Assembly: GCA_945868435.1 (NCBI GenBank)
Contig: CAMBLG010000007.1
Coordinates: forward strand, 1-64,000
Length of the DNA stretch: 64,000 bases
Direction of reading: 5' to 3'
From: an uncultured Lachnospiraceae bacterium
GTDB taxonomy: Bacteria > Bacillota > Clostridia > Lachnospirales > Lachnospiraceae
Part shown: positions 54,701 through 62,427 of the stretch, piece by piece
Layout of the letters: every line of letters starts with the position of its first letter
Position numbering within the stretch: position 1 is the first letter of the stretch
The notes under the pieces: generated by a model
What the model was told of the DNA's origin: nothing
Database searches by the model: none
What the model saw: only the letters and a program-made list of their open reading frames with translations
Program-made: the position numbers and the translations under genes

Positions 54701-54727
54701 ATGTAAAATCTGACAAGGGAGAACACA

Positions 54728-56059
54728 ATGACAAAAATTGGTTTATCGGAACATTTCACATATAGAAAATTATTGCGTTTTGTATTGCCTTGTATTGTCA
54801 TGATGATCGTGACTTCGATATACACCATCGTAGACGGATTTTTTGTATCGAATTATGCGGGAAAAGATGCCTTCACAGCTCTGAATCTGATTTATCCGCT
54901 TCTTATGGCAATGGGAGCTTTGGGATTTATGATCGGAACCGGTGGAAGTGCGCTGGTGTCTTTTACGCTGGGAGAAGGCAAAAAGGAACGCGCTAATGAA
55001 ATATTTACCATGTTAATACTCACGATTGTTGTGGTGGGGGCGGTGTTATCGTTGTTGGGATTTCTGTTTATTCGCCCAATTGCCTATGCCTTAGGTGCCA
55101 CAGAAGCAATTGTAGACGAATGCGTGCTGTATGGAAGAATCCTTCTTGCAGCCAACATCTTCTTTATGCTGCAGAACAGCTATCAAAGCTTTCTGGTGAC
55201 AGCGGAACGGGCGACGATGGGACTAATAATATCTGTCGCAAGCGGTGTTATGAACATGGTTTTGGATTTTGTCCTGGTGGGAGTTTTGGATTTGGGCATT
55301 GGTGGTGCGGCCTCAGCCACAGCGGCAAGTCAGTTTGTGGGAGCAATAATTCCAACCTTCTATTTTTTGCGTCCAAACAAGAGCCTGTTGCGTTTTGTAA
55401 GGACACATCCGGATTTACGTGCACTCGGGAAAGCATGCTCCAATGGTGCTTCTGAGATGATGACGAACCTGTCTGCCTCCGTAGTTGGAATGCTGTACAA
55501 TTGGCAGTTGATTCGAATCGCGGGAGAGGATGGGGTTGCAGCTTATGGAGTGATGATGTATGTTGCATTTATATTTATGGCTTTTTTCTTTGGATATGCG
55601 GTGGGGGCTGGGCCTTTGATCGGGTATCATTATGGCGCAGCGAATCATAAGGAACTCAAGAATTTATTCCGTAAGAGCATGGCAATTACATCCATTGCAG
55701 CGGTATTCATGACGGTGGTTTCGATTGCTTTGGCAATACCGCTGGCGAAAATTTTTGTGGGGTATGATCAGACTCTGTGTGAAATGACAGGAAGAGGAAT
55801 GACGATCTACTCGTTATCTTTCTTGCTCTGTGGGTTTAATATCTTTGGCTCGGCATTTTTTACCGGTCTAAACAATGGTAAGATTTCTGCGTTCATTTCG
55901 TTCCTGCGGACGTTGGTGTTGCAGGTAGTGGCAATTATTGTGCTGCCTATGTTTTGGGGATTGGACGGAATCTGGTTTGCAGTTGTTGTGGCTGAGGGAT
56001 TGACACTTATCGTGACATTTGCTTTTCTTGTGACGCAGAGAAAGAGTTATCATTACTGA
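54728..56059 (+). CDS. MATE-family efflux transporter
   Basis: 443 residues, twelve helices in two bundles. The first has FVLPCIVMMIVTSIYTIVDG, FVSNYAGKDAFTALN and GTGGSALVSFTLGEG; the second has MTNLSASVVGMLYNWQL and PLIGYHYGA, typical for the NorM/DinF superfamily. It exports cationic compounds using sodium or proton gradients. The substrate is unknown. AAGGGAGAACACA precedes the ATG. Confidence 0.9.
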   Translation: MTKIGLSEHFTYRKLLRFVLPCIVMMIVTSIYTIVDGFFVSNYAGKDAFTALNLIYPLLMAMGALGFMIGTGGSALVSFTLGEGKKERANEIFTMLILTIVVVGAVLSLLGFLFIRPIAYALGATEAIVDECVLYGRILLAANIFFMLQNSYQSFLVTAERATMGLIISVASGVMNMVLDFVLVGVLDLGIGGAASATAASQFVGAIIPTFYFLRPNKSLLRFVRTHPDLRALGKACSNGASEMMTNLSASVVGMLYNWQLIRIAGEDGVAAYGVMMYVAFIFMAFFFGYAVGAGPLIGYHYGAANHKELKNLFRKSMAITSIAAVFMTVVSIALAIPLAKIFVGYDQTLCEMTGRGMTIYSLSFLLCGFNIFGSAFFTGLNNGKISAFISFLRTLVLQVVAIIVLPMFWGLDGIWFAVVVAEGLTLIVTFAFLVTQRKSYHY

Positions 56060-56065
56060 TTTTGA

Positions 56066-56118
56066 AATGGAGCAGAGCCATTAGAATCCGAACTTCGTCC
56101 GGATGGGCTCTGCGTAGG
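56066..56118 (-). repeat. 53-base repeat, copy 1
   Basis: Begins AATGGAGCAGAGCC and ends GGGCTCTGCGTAGG. Inner pairing of GCAGAGCC with GGCTCTGC and ATCCG with CGGAT makes a long hairpin. It differs from copy 2 by one base. Strand shown as for the nearby tRNA. Confidence 0.85.
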
Positions 56119-56164
56119 TGATAAGGAATCCTCCCGGCAAGCCGGGGCCCTCCTTACCACAGGT

Positions 56165-56217
56165 AATGGAGCAGAGCCATTAGAATCCGAACTTCGCCCG
56201 GATGGGCTCTGCGTAGG
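56165..56217 (-). repeat. 53-base repeat, copy 2
   Basis: Same sequence as copy 1 with C for T at one place, 99 bases further on. It begins with AATGGAGCA, as does the tRNA-Ala end 31 bases after it on the plus strand. Small hairpins (CCCGGC/GCCGGG and CCTCC/GGAGG) follow each copy. Confidence 0.85.
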
Positions 56218-56247
56218 CAATCCCTCCTTCGGAGGCATTACAAATAA

Positions 56248-56320
56248 TGGAGCATATGGGATTCGAACCCACGGCCTCCACAATGCGAATGTGGCGCGCT
56301 CCCAACTGCGCTAATGCCCC
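56248..56320 (-). tRNA. tRNA-Ala (anticodon CGC)
   Basis: 73 bases without encoded CCA. The acceptor stem is GGGGCAT/ATGCTCC with G3-U70 wobble, the hallmark of tRNA-Ala. Anticodon loop TTCGCAT gives CGC. T-loop TTCGAAT and D-arm AGTTGGGA are normal. Confidence 0.92.
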
Positions 56321-56371
56321 ATGAGGACAGTATAGCACAATGGATTTGAAAATCAATAGGGATGAGGGGCT

Positions 56372-56875
56372 TTATGACGGCGATACAAAGATCCCTATAT
56401 TTGGCGGGTTATAGGTAAAAATAAAAAAGCATGCAGCCATAGTAGCCACAGACAAAAATAACCAGAATGTAAAGCAACGCATTTTACAGGAGAGTGTAAG
56501 CCTGTAAATAGCAGCAAACGCCAATATGACACTCAGTATAAATGTTGCGATATCAAGAGGCAGGTAGTTTTTTCCTAGGATTCCAGTGTAGGTGTAAAAA
56601 ATAACCGGTATGAGAAACGTTCCAAGTAAAGTGCCGAAGAGCAGAGCTGATGTGACACACGGATATTCGCCTTTCAAACGCCTGCGCATAAAGAGTGAAT
56701 AGAGGAGCATGGGAAAGAAACAAAGCTTCATATGCTCCCAGGTAGATTCGTTCACCGGAAAGAACAATCCAAGTATGAAGTTGTTACCGGACCATTCGTA
56801 GATAAAATGGGAAATGGTTCCGATAATTATTACAAAGAGTGCGCCAAATATAGTATAATATTTTCGTTTATTCAT
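56372..56875 (-). CDS. DUF6512-like membrane protein
   Basis: 167 residues, five helices. The N-terminal part has HFIYEWSGNNFILGLFFPVNE followed by STWEHMKLCFFPMLLYSLF, which I associate with the DUF6512 family in Firmicutes. Function unknown. It lies between two tRNA genes on the same strand. The ribosome site is weak. Confidence 0.7.
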   Translation of the reverse strand: MNKRKYYTIFGALFVIIIGTISHFIYEWSGNNFILGLFFPVNESTWEHMKLCFFPMLLYSLFMRRRLKGEYPCVTSALLFGTLLGTFLIPVIFYTYTGILGKNYLPLDIATFILSVILAFAAIYRLTLSCKMRCFTFWLFLSVATMAACFFIFTYNPPNIGIFVSPS

Positions 56876-56936
56876 AGTGGTATTGTATGAAGAAGGGCGA
56901 AAAGATATTCCGTGTGGTTTTATTACAAAATAAAAA

Positions 56937-57007
56937 AGCAGATGACGGGAATCGAACCCGCCTCCCCAGCTTGGGAAGCTGGTGTTCTACCGATGAACTA
57001 CATCTGC
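56937..57007 (-). tRNA. tRNA-Gly (anticodon CCC)
   Basis: 71 bases. Acceptor GCAGATG/CATCTGC with discriminator T, anticodon stem CCAGC/GCTGG with loop TTCCCAA (anticodon CCC), T-arm CGGGTTCGATTCCCG. U73 fits Gly. Confidence 0.93.
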
Positions 57008-57084
57008 TTATCTGACAAAAAATATTCTAGCACACTTTTATAGAAAATTCAACAGCTATAAGAAGGAAAAGGAACGATTGAAAA

Positions 57085-57453
57085 ATGAAAGTCTTGCATA
57101 TTGAAGACGCTGTTATCAAACATTATGAAATATGTAAAGTTATGAAAAAATGTGGAGTACTGGAAATAGACTGGGTTAAAACTCTGGACGATGCATTACA
57201 GATGGTACGTGAACATAAATTGGAGTACAATTTGATAGTCACGGATATGTACTATCCTTTGACCCCGGGAGGTGATGAGGCGGAATCAGGATTGATTTTC
57301 ATTCAAAAGATGGAAGAGATGAAGATAGAGACGCCTATCATTGTATGTTCTTCCGTCCGATATCAGATACCTGGTATCTGTGGCTCCGTCCATTATTCGG
57401 ATAAAACCGACTGGGAACAGCAACTATGCAGCCTTATCCGGCAGTGTAAGTAA
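57085..57453 (+). CDS. Stand-alone response-regulator receiver domain
   Basis: 122 residues, just one REC-like domain. The acidic pocket is seen in VLHIEDA, the phospho-acceptor Asp in LIVTDMYYPLTP, and the conserved Lys in YSDKTDW, with VCSS for the Ser/Thr before it. The region after the Asp contains an unusual GGDEAESG loop. No output domain and no kinase nearby. The next gene on this strand is a GGDEF-EAL protein 540 bases away. The nearest ribosome site is AGAAGGAAAAGG, ~12 bases before ATG. Confidence 0.75.
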   Translation: MKVLHIEDAVIKHYEICKVMKKCGVLEIDWVKTLDDALQMVREHKLEYNLIVTDMYYPLTPGGDEAESGLIFIQKMEEMKIETPIIVCSSVRYQIPGICGSVHYSDKTDWEQQLCSLIRQCK

Positions 57454-57913
57454 TAAGTGTAAAACTTGTAGTAAAACTCATAGAATTTTCACATGAATAA
57501 AGAAGACACCCGCAAATTAATTCAGGCCGATTACGGGGGAATTTCAAGAAACGTAAAATATACCCGTAAGGAAGGGCCGCCGGTTATGGTTGCATGCCGA
57601 TGAAAACAGAATATCACCGTAAAATTGGATTATCTTGTGGTACGATGGTTTTGCGATTAAGAAAGAAGGAAACACGGGTGAGTGTGTATGGACTTACGGC
57701 GCGGACCTACTATATATATAAAAAATATAACGAGGCATTCCGGATGGAACTGCCTCGTTGCAATCATTCTATCTTCATTATAGCATGTTTGGACATGATT
57801 TCAATTCTTCAAAAGAAGTAGAAACTGCTCCTTTTTCACCAGTTTAGGATACAAATAGAAAGTTTCGACAATTCCAAATGGTTTTAGAAAGTTGATAGAA
57901 AATATTGAAAAAA
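57454..57913 (+). other. Gap of ~540 bases between the receiver and EAL genes
   Basis: Holds no gene I can support. A strong hairpin lies at 57729-57759 (AACGAGGCA with TGCCTCGTT, inner TTCC/GGAA). It is followed on the minus strand by a T run, so it may terminate leftward transcripts. A 36-codon frame from ATG 57493 ends at 57603 and lacks a ribosome site. Confidence 0.5.
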
Positions 57914-57939
57914 CATAAAACTAGTGCTATAGTTTTATG
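57914..57939. promoter_or_regulatory. Perfect 10-base inverted repeat before the EAL gene
   Basis: CATAAAACTA and TAGTTTTATG are separated by GTGCTA. It lies 53 bases before the start codon, in a position suited to an operator. Confidence 0.6.
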
Positions 57940-57992
57940 TAGATAGTAAAAAAGGAATACTTTTTGAAAATCACTTGGTTGAGGTACATTGT

Positions 57993-59660
57993 ATGAAAAA
58001 AGCATACGAATTCTGTATTGACGATTATCGTGAATTGATTTCAGAATATGCGCCGTGCATGAACGACTTTTTGTACGTCTTTGATATTAAAAATGATATT
58101 TATTGTATTTCAGAACCGGCAATGGATCGGTTTGCGATTCCGGCTACCACGTTTACCAATGTAGAGGAAACACATATAACGTTTGTCTATCCGGATGACC
58201 AAAACATGTTGCAGGAGGATTTACATCAGATCGTATCCGGAGCAAAAGACTGGCATGACATTACCTATCGATGGCTTGGCCGCGATGGGCAGCCAATCTG
58301 GATTAACTGCCGGGGAAGAAGTATTCGAAACGAGAAGGGCGAGCCTGCGTTCTTGATCGGTTGTATCAACGAGGTTGGCAAACGGTCACTGGCCGATAAC
58401 GTCAGTGGATTGTTGGAGAGCACTGCCATCAAAGAGAACTGGGAACAGTTCAGCCAGAATTTTCCGAAAGGGTTTATGCTCAGAATCGGAATTGATGACT
58501 TTAAAGTAATCAACGAGAAAGCCGGAATTGATTACGGAGATTATGTGCTGCGCGGTGTGGCGGATTGCGCGGTGCAGGCGCTGATGCCTGGACAGGATGT
58601 ATATCGGGTGGTATCGGATGAGTTCATGATTGTGGATAACAATGGGGGAACAGAGCAGGATGCAGGGGCTTTGTACCGTCGCATTCGGAATCTGATCGAT
58701 ACATTTATCCGCAATAACAATTATGAATCTGTGTTTACGGTATCCGGTGGAATTATCATCGGAGAAGATATGGAAGGAATGTCCTATAACGACATTATGA
58801 AAATTTCGCAGTTTGCGCTCAATGAGGCTAAGCTACGGGGGAAAAATCAGGCGTACTGTTTTTCAGCAGAAGATTACACGGCATTTCTCAGACGACACAG
58901 TATATTGGAGGATATGCGTAAATCGATTTCTCTTGGATTTGAGGGATTTGATGTATATTTTCAGCCCATTATCCGAGTGGGCTCTCCGACTTTGTATGCG
59001 GCGGAGAGTTTGATGCGCTATAAGACTTCGGAAGGAGAGATGATTTCGCCGGTAGAATTTATTCCGATTCTCGAGGAAAGTGGACTTATCATTCCGGTGG
59101 GAAGATGGGTATTGGGACGTGCCCTTTCCATGTGCAGGGAGTGTCAGAAAACATACCCGGAGTTTAAAGTGAGTGTGAATCTGTCTTATATTCAGATATT
59201 AAAGAGCGATGTGTACGATGAGATCGTCCGCACGCTGGAGCAGTATGAACTGAAACCGGAAAGCCTGATTGTGGAATTGACAGAGAGCGGTTATGTCGAG
59301 ACGACGCCTGCTGTGATGAAGCTGTGGGGGCGGTTGCGGGAATACGGTGTGATGATTGCCATTGATGATTTTGGAACCGGGTATTCGAATCTGCAATCCA
59401 TCAGTAATATGATGCCGAATATCGTCAAGCTGGATCGAGGGTTTACAGTAAAGGCGCTTAAAAACAGCTATGAGCATACGTTAATGACGCACATCATTCA
59501 GCTGGTTCACAGTATTGACCTGAAAATATGCGTGGAAGGTGTAGAGACCGGTGAGGAGTTGGCAGAGATTGAGAAGCTGTCAGCGGATTGTATTCAGGGA
59601 TATTATTACGGACGGCCCTGCTGTCGGGAAGAGTTCTTCGAAAAATTTGTTACAGAATGA
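57993..59660 (+). CDS. PAS-GGDEF(degenerate)-EAL c-di-GMP phosphodiesterase
   Basis: ATG 57993 follows GAGGT at 7 bases. 555 residues. PAS-like N-terminus (~20-135; DITYRWLGRDGQPIWINCRG). The GGDEF domain (~150-300) has VSDEF where the GGDEF signature should be, so it is probably inactive or a GTP sensor. The EAL domain (~310-555) keeps its catalytic set: ESLMR (ExLxR), VNLSYIQ, VELTESG, IDDFGTGYS, IVKLDR, VEGVET and QGYYYGRP. It should hydrolyse c-di-GMP. The stop codon TGA straddles the junction with a MITE-like insertion, so the native C-terminus may differ. Confidence 0.88.
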   Translation: MKKAYEFCIDDYRELISEYAPCMNDFLYVFDIKNDIYCISEPAMDRFAIPATTFTNVEETHITFVYPDDQNMLQEDLHQIVSGAKDWHDITYRWLGRDGQPIWINCRGRSIRNEKGEPAFLIGCINEVGKRSLADNVSGLLESTAIKENWEQFSQNFPKGFMLRIGIDDFKVINEKAGIDYGDYVLRGVADCAVQALMPGQDVYRVVSDEFMIVDNNGGTEQDAGALYRRIRNLIDTFIRNNNYESVFTVSGGIIIGEDMEGMSYNDIMKISQFALNEAKLRGKNQAYCFSAEDYTAFLRRHSILEDMRKSISLGFEGFDVYFQPIIRVGSPTLYAAESLMRYKTSEGEMISPVEFIPILEESGLIIPVGRWVLGRALSMCRECQKTYPEFKVSVNLSYIQILKSDVYDEIVRTLEQYELKPESLIVELTESGYVETTPAVMKLWGRLREYGVMIAIDDFGTGYSNLQSISNMMPNIVKLDRGFTVKALKNSYEHTLMTHIIQLVHSIDLKICVEGVETGEELAEIEKLSADCIQGYYYGRPCCREEFFEKFVTE

Positions 59661-59855
59661 AACTATTCAGAACCCCTTAGAAATAAGATAAGCAGAATCG
59701 TCATGCTTGCATGTAAGATGCTGATTATCTTATTCGTAAGGTGGCTCGAATAGAGTCACCGCCCCATATATGAGCAAAAGGAAAGCTTCGAAGAAGCGAC
59801 AGACCGGTAGACGGGCTGCTTTTGCGAATGTATGGGAGAGGTTCTGAATAGTTAC
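59659..59855. mobile_element. MITE-like element, 197 bp, with inverted ends and 8-bp target duplication
   Basis: The ends are GAAACTATTCAGAACC and, inverted, GTAACTATTCAGAACC (15 of 16 match). Immediately outside lies TACAGAAT on both sides (59651-59658 and 59856-59863). Inside are hairpins: ATAAGATAA/TTATCTTAT, GGTGGCTC/GAGTCACC and CCCATA/TATGGG. There is no open frame for a transposase, so it is non-autonomous. Confidence 0.8.
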
Positions 59856-59866
59856 TACAGAATATA

Positions 59867-59900
59867 ACAAAACAGTCGGCTATGTGCCGGCTGTTTTGTT
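59867..59900. terminator. Strong terminator beyond the MITE
   Basis: ACAAAACAGTCGGC pairs with GCCGGCTGTTTTGT around TATGT (one wobble pair). It works in both directions, ending the EAL gene and the DtxR gene. Confidence 0.85.
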
Positions 59901-59934
59901 ATATGGAAATTGGTATTGATTATTAAGTTCAATT

Positions 59935-60303
59935 CTAAGAAAGCTGGGAAGCGTGGACCTTCACAGCAGCGAAACTCTCTGCGCTGATGACATGCTCGAT
60001 CCGGCAGGCATCTTCCGCCGCAACCTCCGGATTGACACCGAGTTTTACAAGAAAATCTGTCAACAGTTCATGGCGCTCATAAATCATCTCGGCAATTTCT
60101 TTTCCGCTGTCGGTTAAATAGATAAACCCTGCATCTGTGACCGTGATATGATTTTTTTCCCGAAGGTTCTTCATGGCAATGCTGACACTGGATTTCTTGA
60201 AGCCCAGCTCGTTGGCAATGTCTACAGAACGGACAACAGGCAGCTTTTTGCTAAGGATGAGTATGGTCTCCAGATAATTTTCTGCGGATTCATTGTTGTG
60301 CAT
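59935..60303 (-). CDS. DtxR-family metal-dependent regulator
   Basis: 122 residues. GGAGGAATACCA precedes the ATG. Winged helix (VRSVDIANELGFKKSSVSIA, NLREKNHITV) and dimerization domain with DACRIEHVIS. The C-x-x-E-H pattern is that of iron-type DtxR/IdeR rather than MntR (E-x-x-E-H). The N-terminal ligand that is Met10 in DtxR or Asp8 in MntR is Asn here (ENYLETI). There is no SH3 domain. TGATATAAT (60358-60366, minus strand) is its promoter. It is divergent from the second ABC exporter. Confidence 0.88.
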   Translation of the reverse strand: MHNNESAENYLETILILSKKLPVVRSVDIANELGFKKSSVSIAMKNLREKNHITVTDAGFIYLTDSGKEIAEMIYERHELLTDFLVKLGVNPEVAAEDACRIEHVISAESFAAVKVHASQLS

Positions 60304-60407
60304 TGGTATTCCTCCGGTTTGTTGACTGATTTAGGCTCCACTGAAGAACCCACACTCATTATATCATAAGTTTTCTGTTTACACCAGTAAAAAGATTTTA
60401 AGGGTAC

Positions 60408-60439
60408 TTGACAACTAATTATAGTTAGTGTATACTAAC
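60408..60439 (+). promoter_or_regulatory. Promoter of the second ABC exporter with overlapping palindromes
   Basis: TTGACA (60408-60413), 17-base spacer, TATACT (60431-60436). Two perfect inverted repeats share bases: ACTAA-N6-TTAGT (60414-60429) and GTTAG-N6-CTAAC (60424-60439). The half-sites are the same as at the first exporter promoter. Confidence 0.75.
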
Positions 60440-60502
60440 ATACGAATCAGAAAACGTATGCATGATAAATGCCATAATGAGATGTTCAAAACAAACAGGA
60501 GA

Positions 60503-60529
60503 GAATCGGTTGATCACCGGTTCTTTTTT
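60503..60529 (+). terminator. Terminator inside the leader of the second exporter
   Basis: GAATCGGT pairs with ACCGGTTC (one wobble) around TGATC, then TTTTTT. It lies between the promoter and the first exporter gene, so it is a candidate attenuator. Confidence 0.75.
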
Positions 60530-60621
60530 GTTGGTCAACTTGATGTGTGAGGGGCAAAATGTTATAATGACAAGGCGCAAAAAGGCGCATACTACATCAT
60601 ATACAGGTGAGGGCAATCATC

Positions 60622-62427
60622 ATGCGAAAATTACTTGTTTATTTAAAATCATATAAAAAAGAGTGTATTCTGGCTCCCTTATTCAAACTTTTGGAGGCAT
60701 CCTTTGAACTGATCGTGCCCCTTGTAATGGCATCCATTATTGACTCCGGTATTGGGCTGAATGACAGACCTCATATCTTTCGGATGGGGGCGGTTCTGGT
60801 GCTTTTGGCAGTGATCGGATTGACCTGTGCGATTTCCGCACAATACTTTGCGGCGAAGGCGGCGGTTGGCTTTGCGACGAAGCTTCGGTATTCTTTATTT
60901 TCCCATATTGAGGAACTTTCATTTAATGAGTTGGATACCATCGGAACCTCTACGCTGATTACGCGTATGACCAGTGATATTAATCAGGTGCAGTCCGGTG
61001 TGAACATGGTGCTGCGTCTGTTTCTGCGTTCTCCGTTTATTGTGTTTGGAGCTATGATCATGGCCTTTACGGTCAACGTAACGGGGGCTATTGTCTTTGT
61101 TGTGACGATTCCGCTGTTATCACTGGTTGTATTTTCCGTAATGTTTTTCAGTATCCCTCTGTTTAGAAAGGTACAGAGCGGTCTGGATGCCGTGCTTGGA
61201 CATACCAGAGAAAACCTTGGAGGAGCCCGCGTAATTCGTGCTTTTAACAAGGAGGCGGCAGAGACTGAGGAATTTAATGAGAGCAACGACTTTTTGACAA
61301 GGATGCAGATGGTGGTGGGCAGGATTTCAACGCTTATGAATCCGCTGACCTACATTATCATCAATGCAGCGACCCTTGCGGTGATCTGGATTGGAGGAAA
61401 AGAGGTCTATTTTGGTGTTATTACAAGAGGTGAGGTAGTTGCACTGGTCAATTACATGTCCCAGATTCTGGTGGAGCTGGTGAAGCTCGCCAATCTGATC
61501 ATTCTGATCAACAAGGCAATTGCCTGCGGAAACCGAATAGGGGAAATCCTTGAGGTTCACCCAAGTGTATGTACGCCGGCTGTAGGCGGGAACAAGTCCG
61601 CTTCGTCTGCTGAGACACCTGTGATGAAGGATGGAATGCCGGTCCCGACGGTGGAATTTTCTCATGTATGTATGACCTACCAGGGGTCTGCGGAGGAAGC
61701 GCTTACAGACATCAATCTCGTGGTGGAAAAGGGACAGACCGTGGGCATTATCGGTGGAACCGGTTCCGGAAAATCATCCGTCGTGAACCTGATTCCGCGT
61801 TTTTATGATGTGTCAGCCGGTTCTGTGCGCGTGGACGGAAAAGATGTGCGGGAGTATGATTTGACCGAACTGAGGGAGCGGGTTGGAGTTGTCATGCAGA
61901 AGGCTGTGCTTTTTCAGGGGACAATTGCGGACAACCTTCGCTGGGGCAAGCCCGATGCGACGGAGGAAGAACTGTGGCGCGCCATTGAGGTGGCACAGGC
62001 CACAGATGTGGTGAAGGGGAAAGCAAAAGCTTCAGGCGATGGAAAAAGCGATTCCGACGGGCTGGATTATTGGATTGAGCAGGGCGGACGGAATCTGTCC
62101 GGAGGGCAGAAGCAGAGGCTGACCATTGCAAGAGCAATCGTGAAGGACCCGGATATCCTGATCTTAGACGACAGTGCATCGGCGTTGGATTTTGCCACAG
62201 ATGCAAGGCTTAGGGCGGCGCTTCGAACTTTGCAGAAGGATAAGACCATTTTTATCGTGTCGCAGCGAACATCGTCCATTCAGTTCGCGGACAAGATCCT
62301 TGTCATGGATGACGGTGAGGCCGTTGGACTTGGAACCCATGAGGAACTGCTGGAAAGCTGTGAGGTCTATCGGGAAATCTACGAGAGTCAGTTTAAGAAA
62401 GAGGACAGGGAGGTGCAGCATGCGTAA
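60622..62427 (+). CDS. ABC exporter half-transporter, degenerate-site subunit
   Basis: ATG 60622 is chosen, with GGTGAGGG 9 bases upstream. 601 residues: exporter membrane domain and NBD with Walker A GGTGSGKSS, signature LSGGQKQR, Walker B LILDDSASALD (Asp for Glu) and Q in the H-loop (SQRTSSIQ). These mark a degenerate ATP site, as in the first exporter of this window. An insertion (~310-345) precedes the NBD. The 3' end overlaps the next gene by eight bases. It works as a heterodimer with that gene's product. Confidence 0.9.
   Translation: MRKLLVYLKSYKKECILAPLFKLLEASFELIVPLVMASIIDSGIGLNDRPHIFRMGAVLVLLAVIGLTCAISAQYFAAKAAVGFATKLRYSLFSHIEELSFNELDTIGTSTLITRMTSDINQVQSGVNMVLRLFLRSPFIVFGAMIMAFTVNVTGAIVFVVTIPLLSLVVFSVMFFSIPLFRKVQSGLDAVLGHTRENLGGARVIRAFNKEAAETEEFNESNDFLTRMQMVVGRISTLMNPLTYIIINAATLAVIWIGGKEVYFGVITRGEVVALVNYMSQILVELVKLANLIILINKAIACGNRIGEILEVHPSVCTPAVGGNKSASSAETPVMKDGMPVPTVEFSHVCMTYQGSAEEALTDINLVVEKGQTVGIIGGTGSGKSSVVNLIPRFYDVSAGSVRVDGKDVREYDLTELRERVGVVMQKAVLFQGTIADNLRWGKPDATEEELWRAIEVAQATDVVKGKAKASGDGKSDSDGLDYWIEQGGRNLSGGQKQRLTIARAIVKDPDILILDDSASALDFATDARLRAALRTLQKDKTIFIVSQRTSSIQFADKILVMDDGEAVGLGTHEELLESCEVYREIYESQFKKEDREVQHA

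Noticed and set aside
56066-56217. Two repeats 46 bases apart resemble a small CRISPR array.
   Set aside because: Only two copies, each 53 bases with a long hairpin, no cas genes, and they look linked to the tRNA.
56053-56283. Open frame on the minus strand through the repeats.
   Set aside because: It reads through both repeats and part of tRNA-Ala, so it is a by-product of repeat sequence.
57594-57821. 75-codon frame before the EAL gene.
   Set aside because: It runs through a strong hairpin and has no ribosome site.
59659-59855. A structured RNA such as 6S RNA or a riboswitch.
   Set aside because: The closing stem consists of inverted ends flanked by a perfect target duplication, which a mobile element explains better. 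A role as RNA is not ruled out.
60462-60656. 64-codon frame before the exporter as a gene.
   Set aside because: It overlaps the start of the exporter and has no usable ribosome site at its ATG; only the shorter leader frame is kept as a hypothesis.
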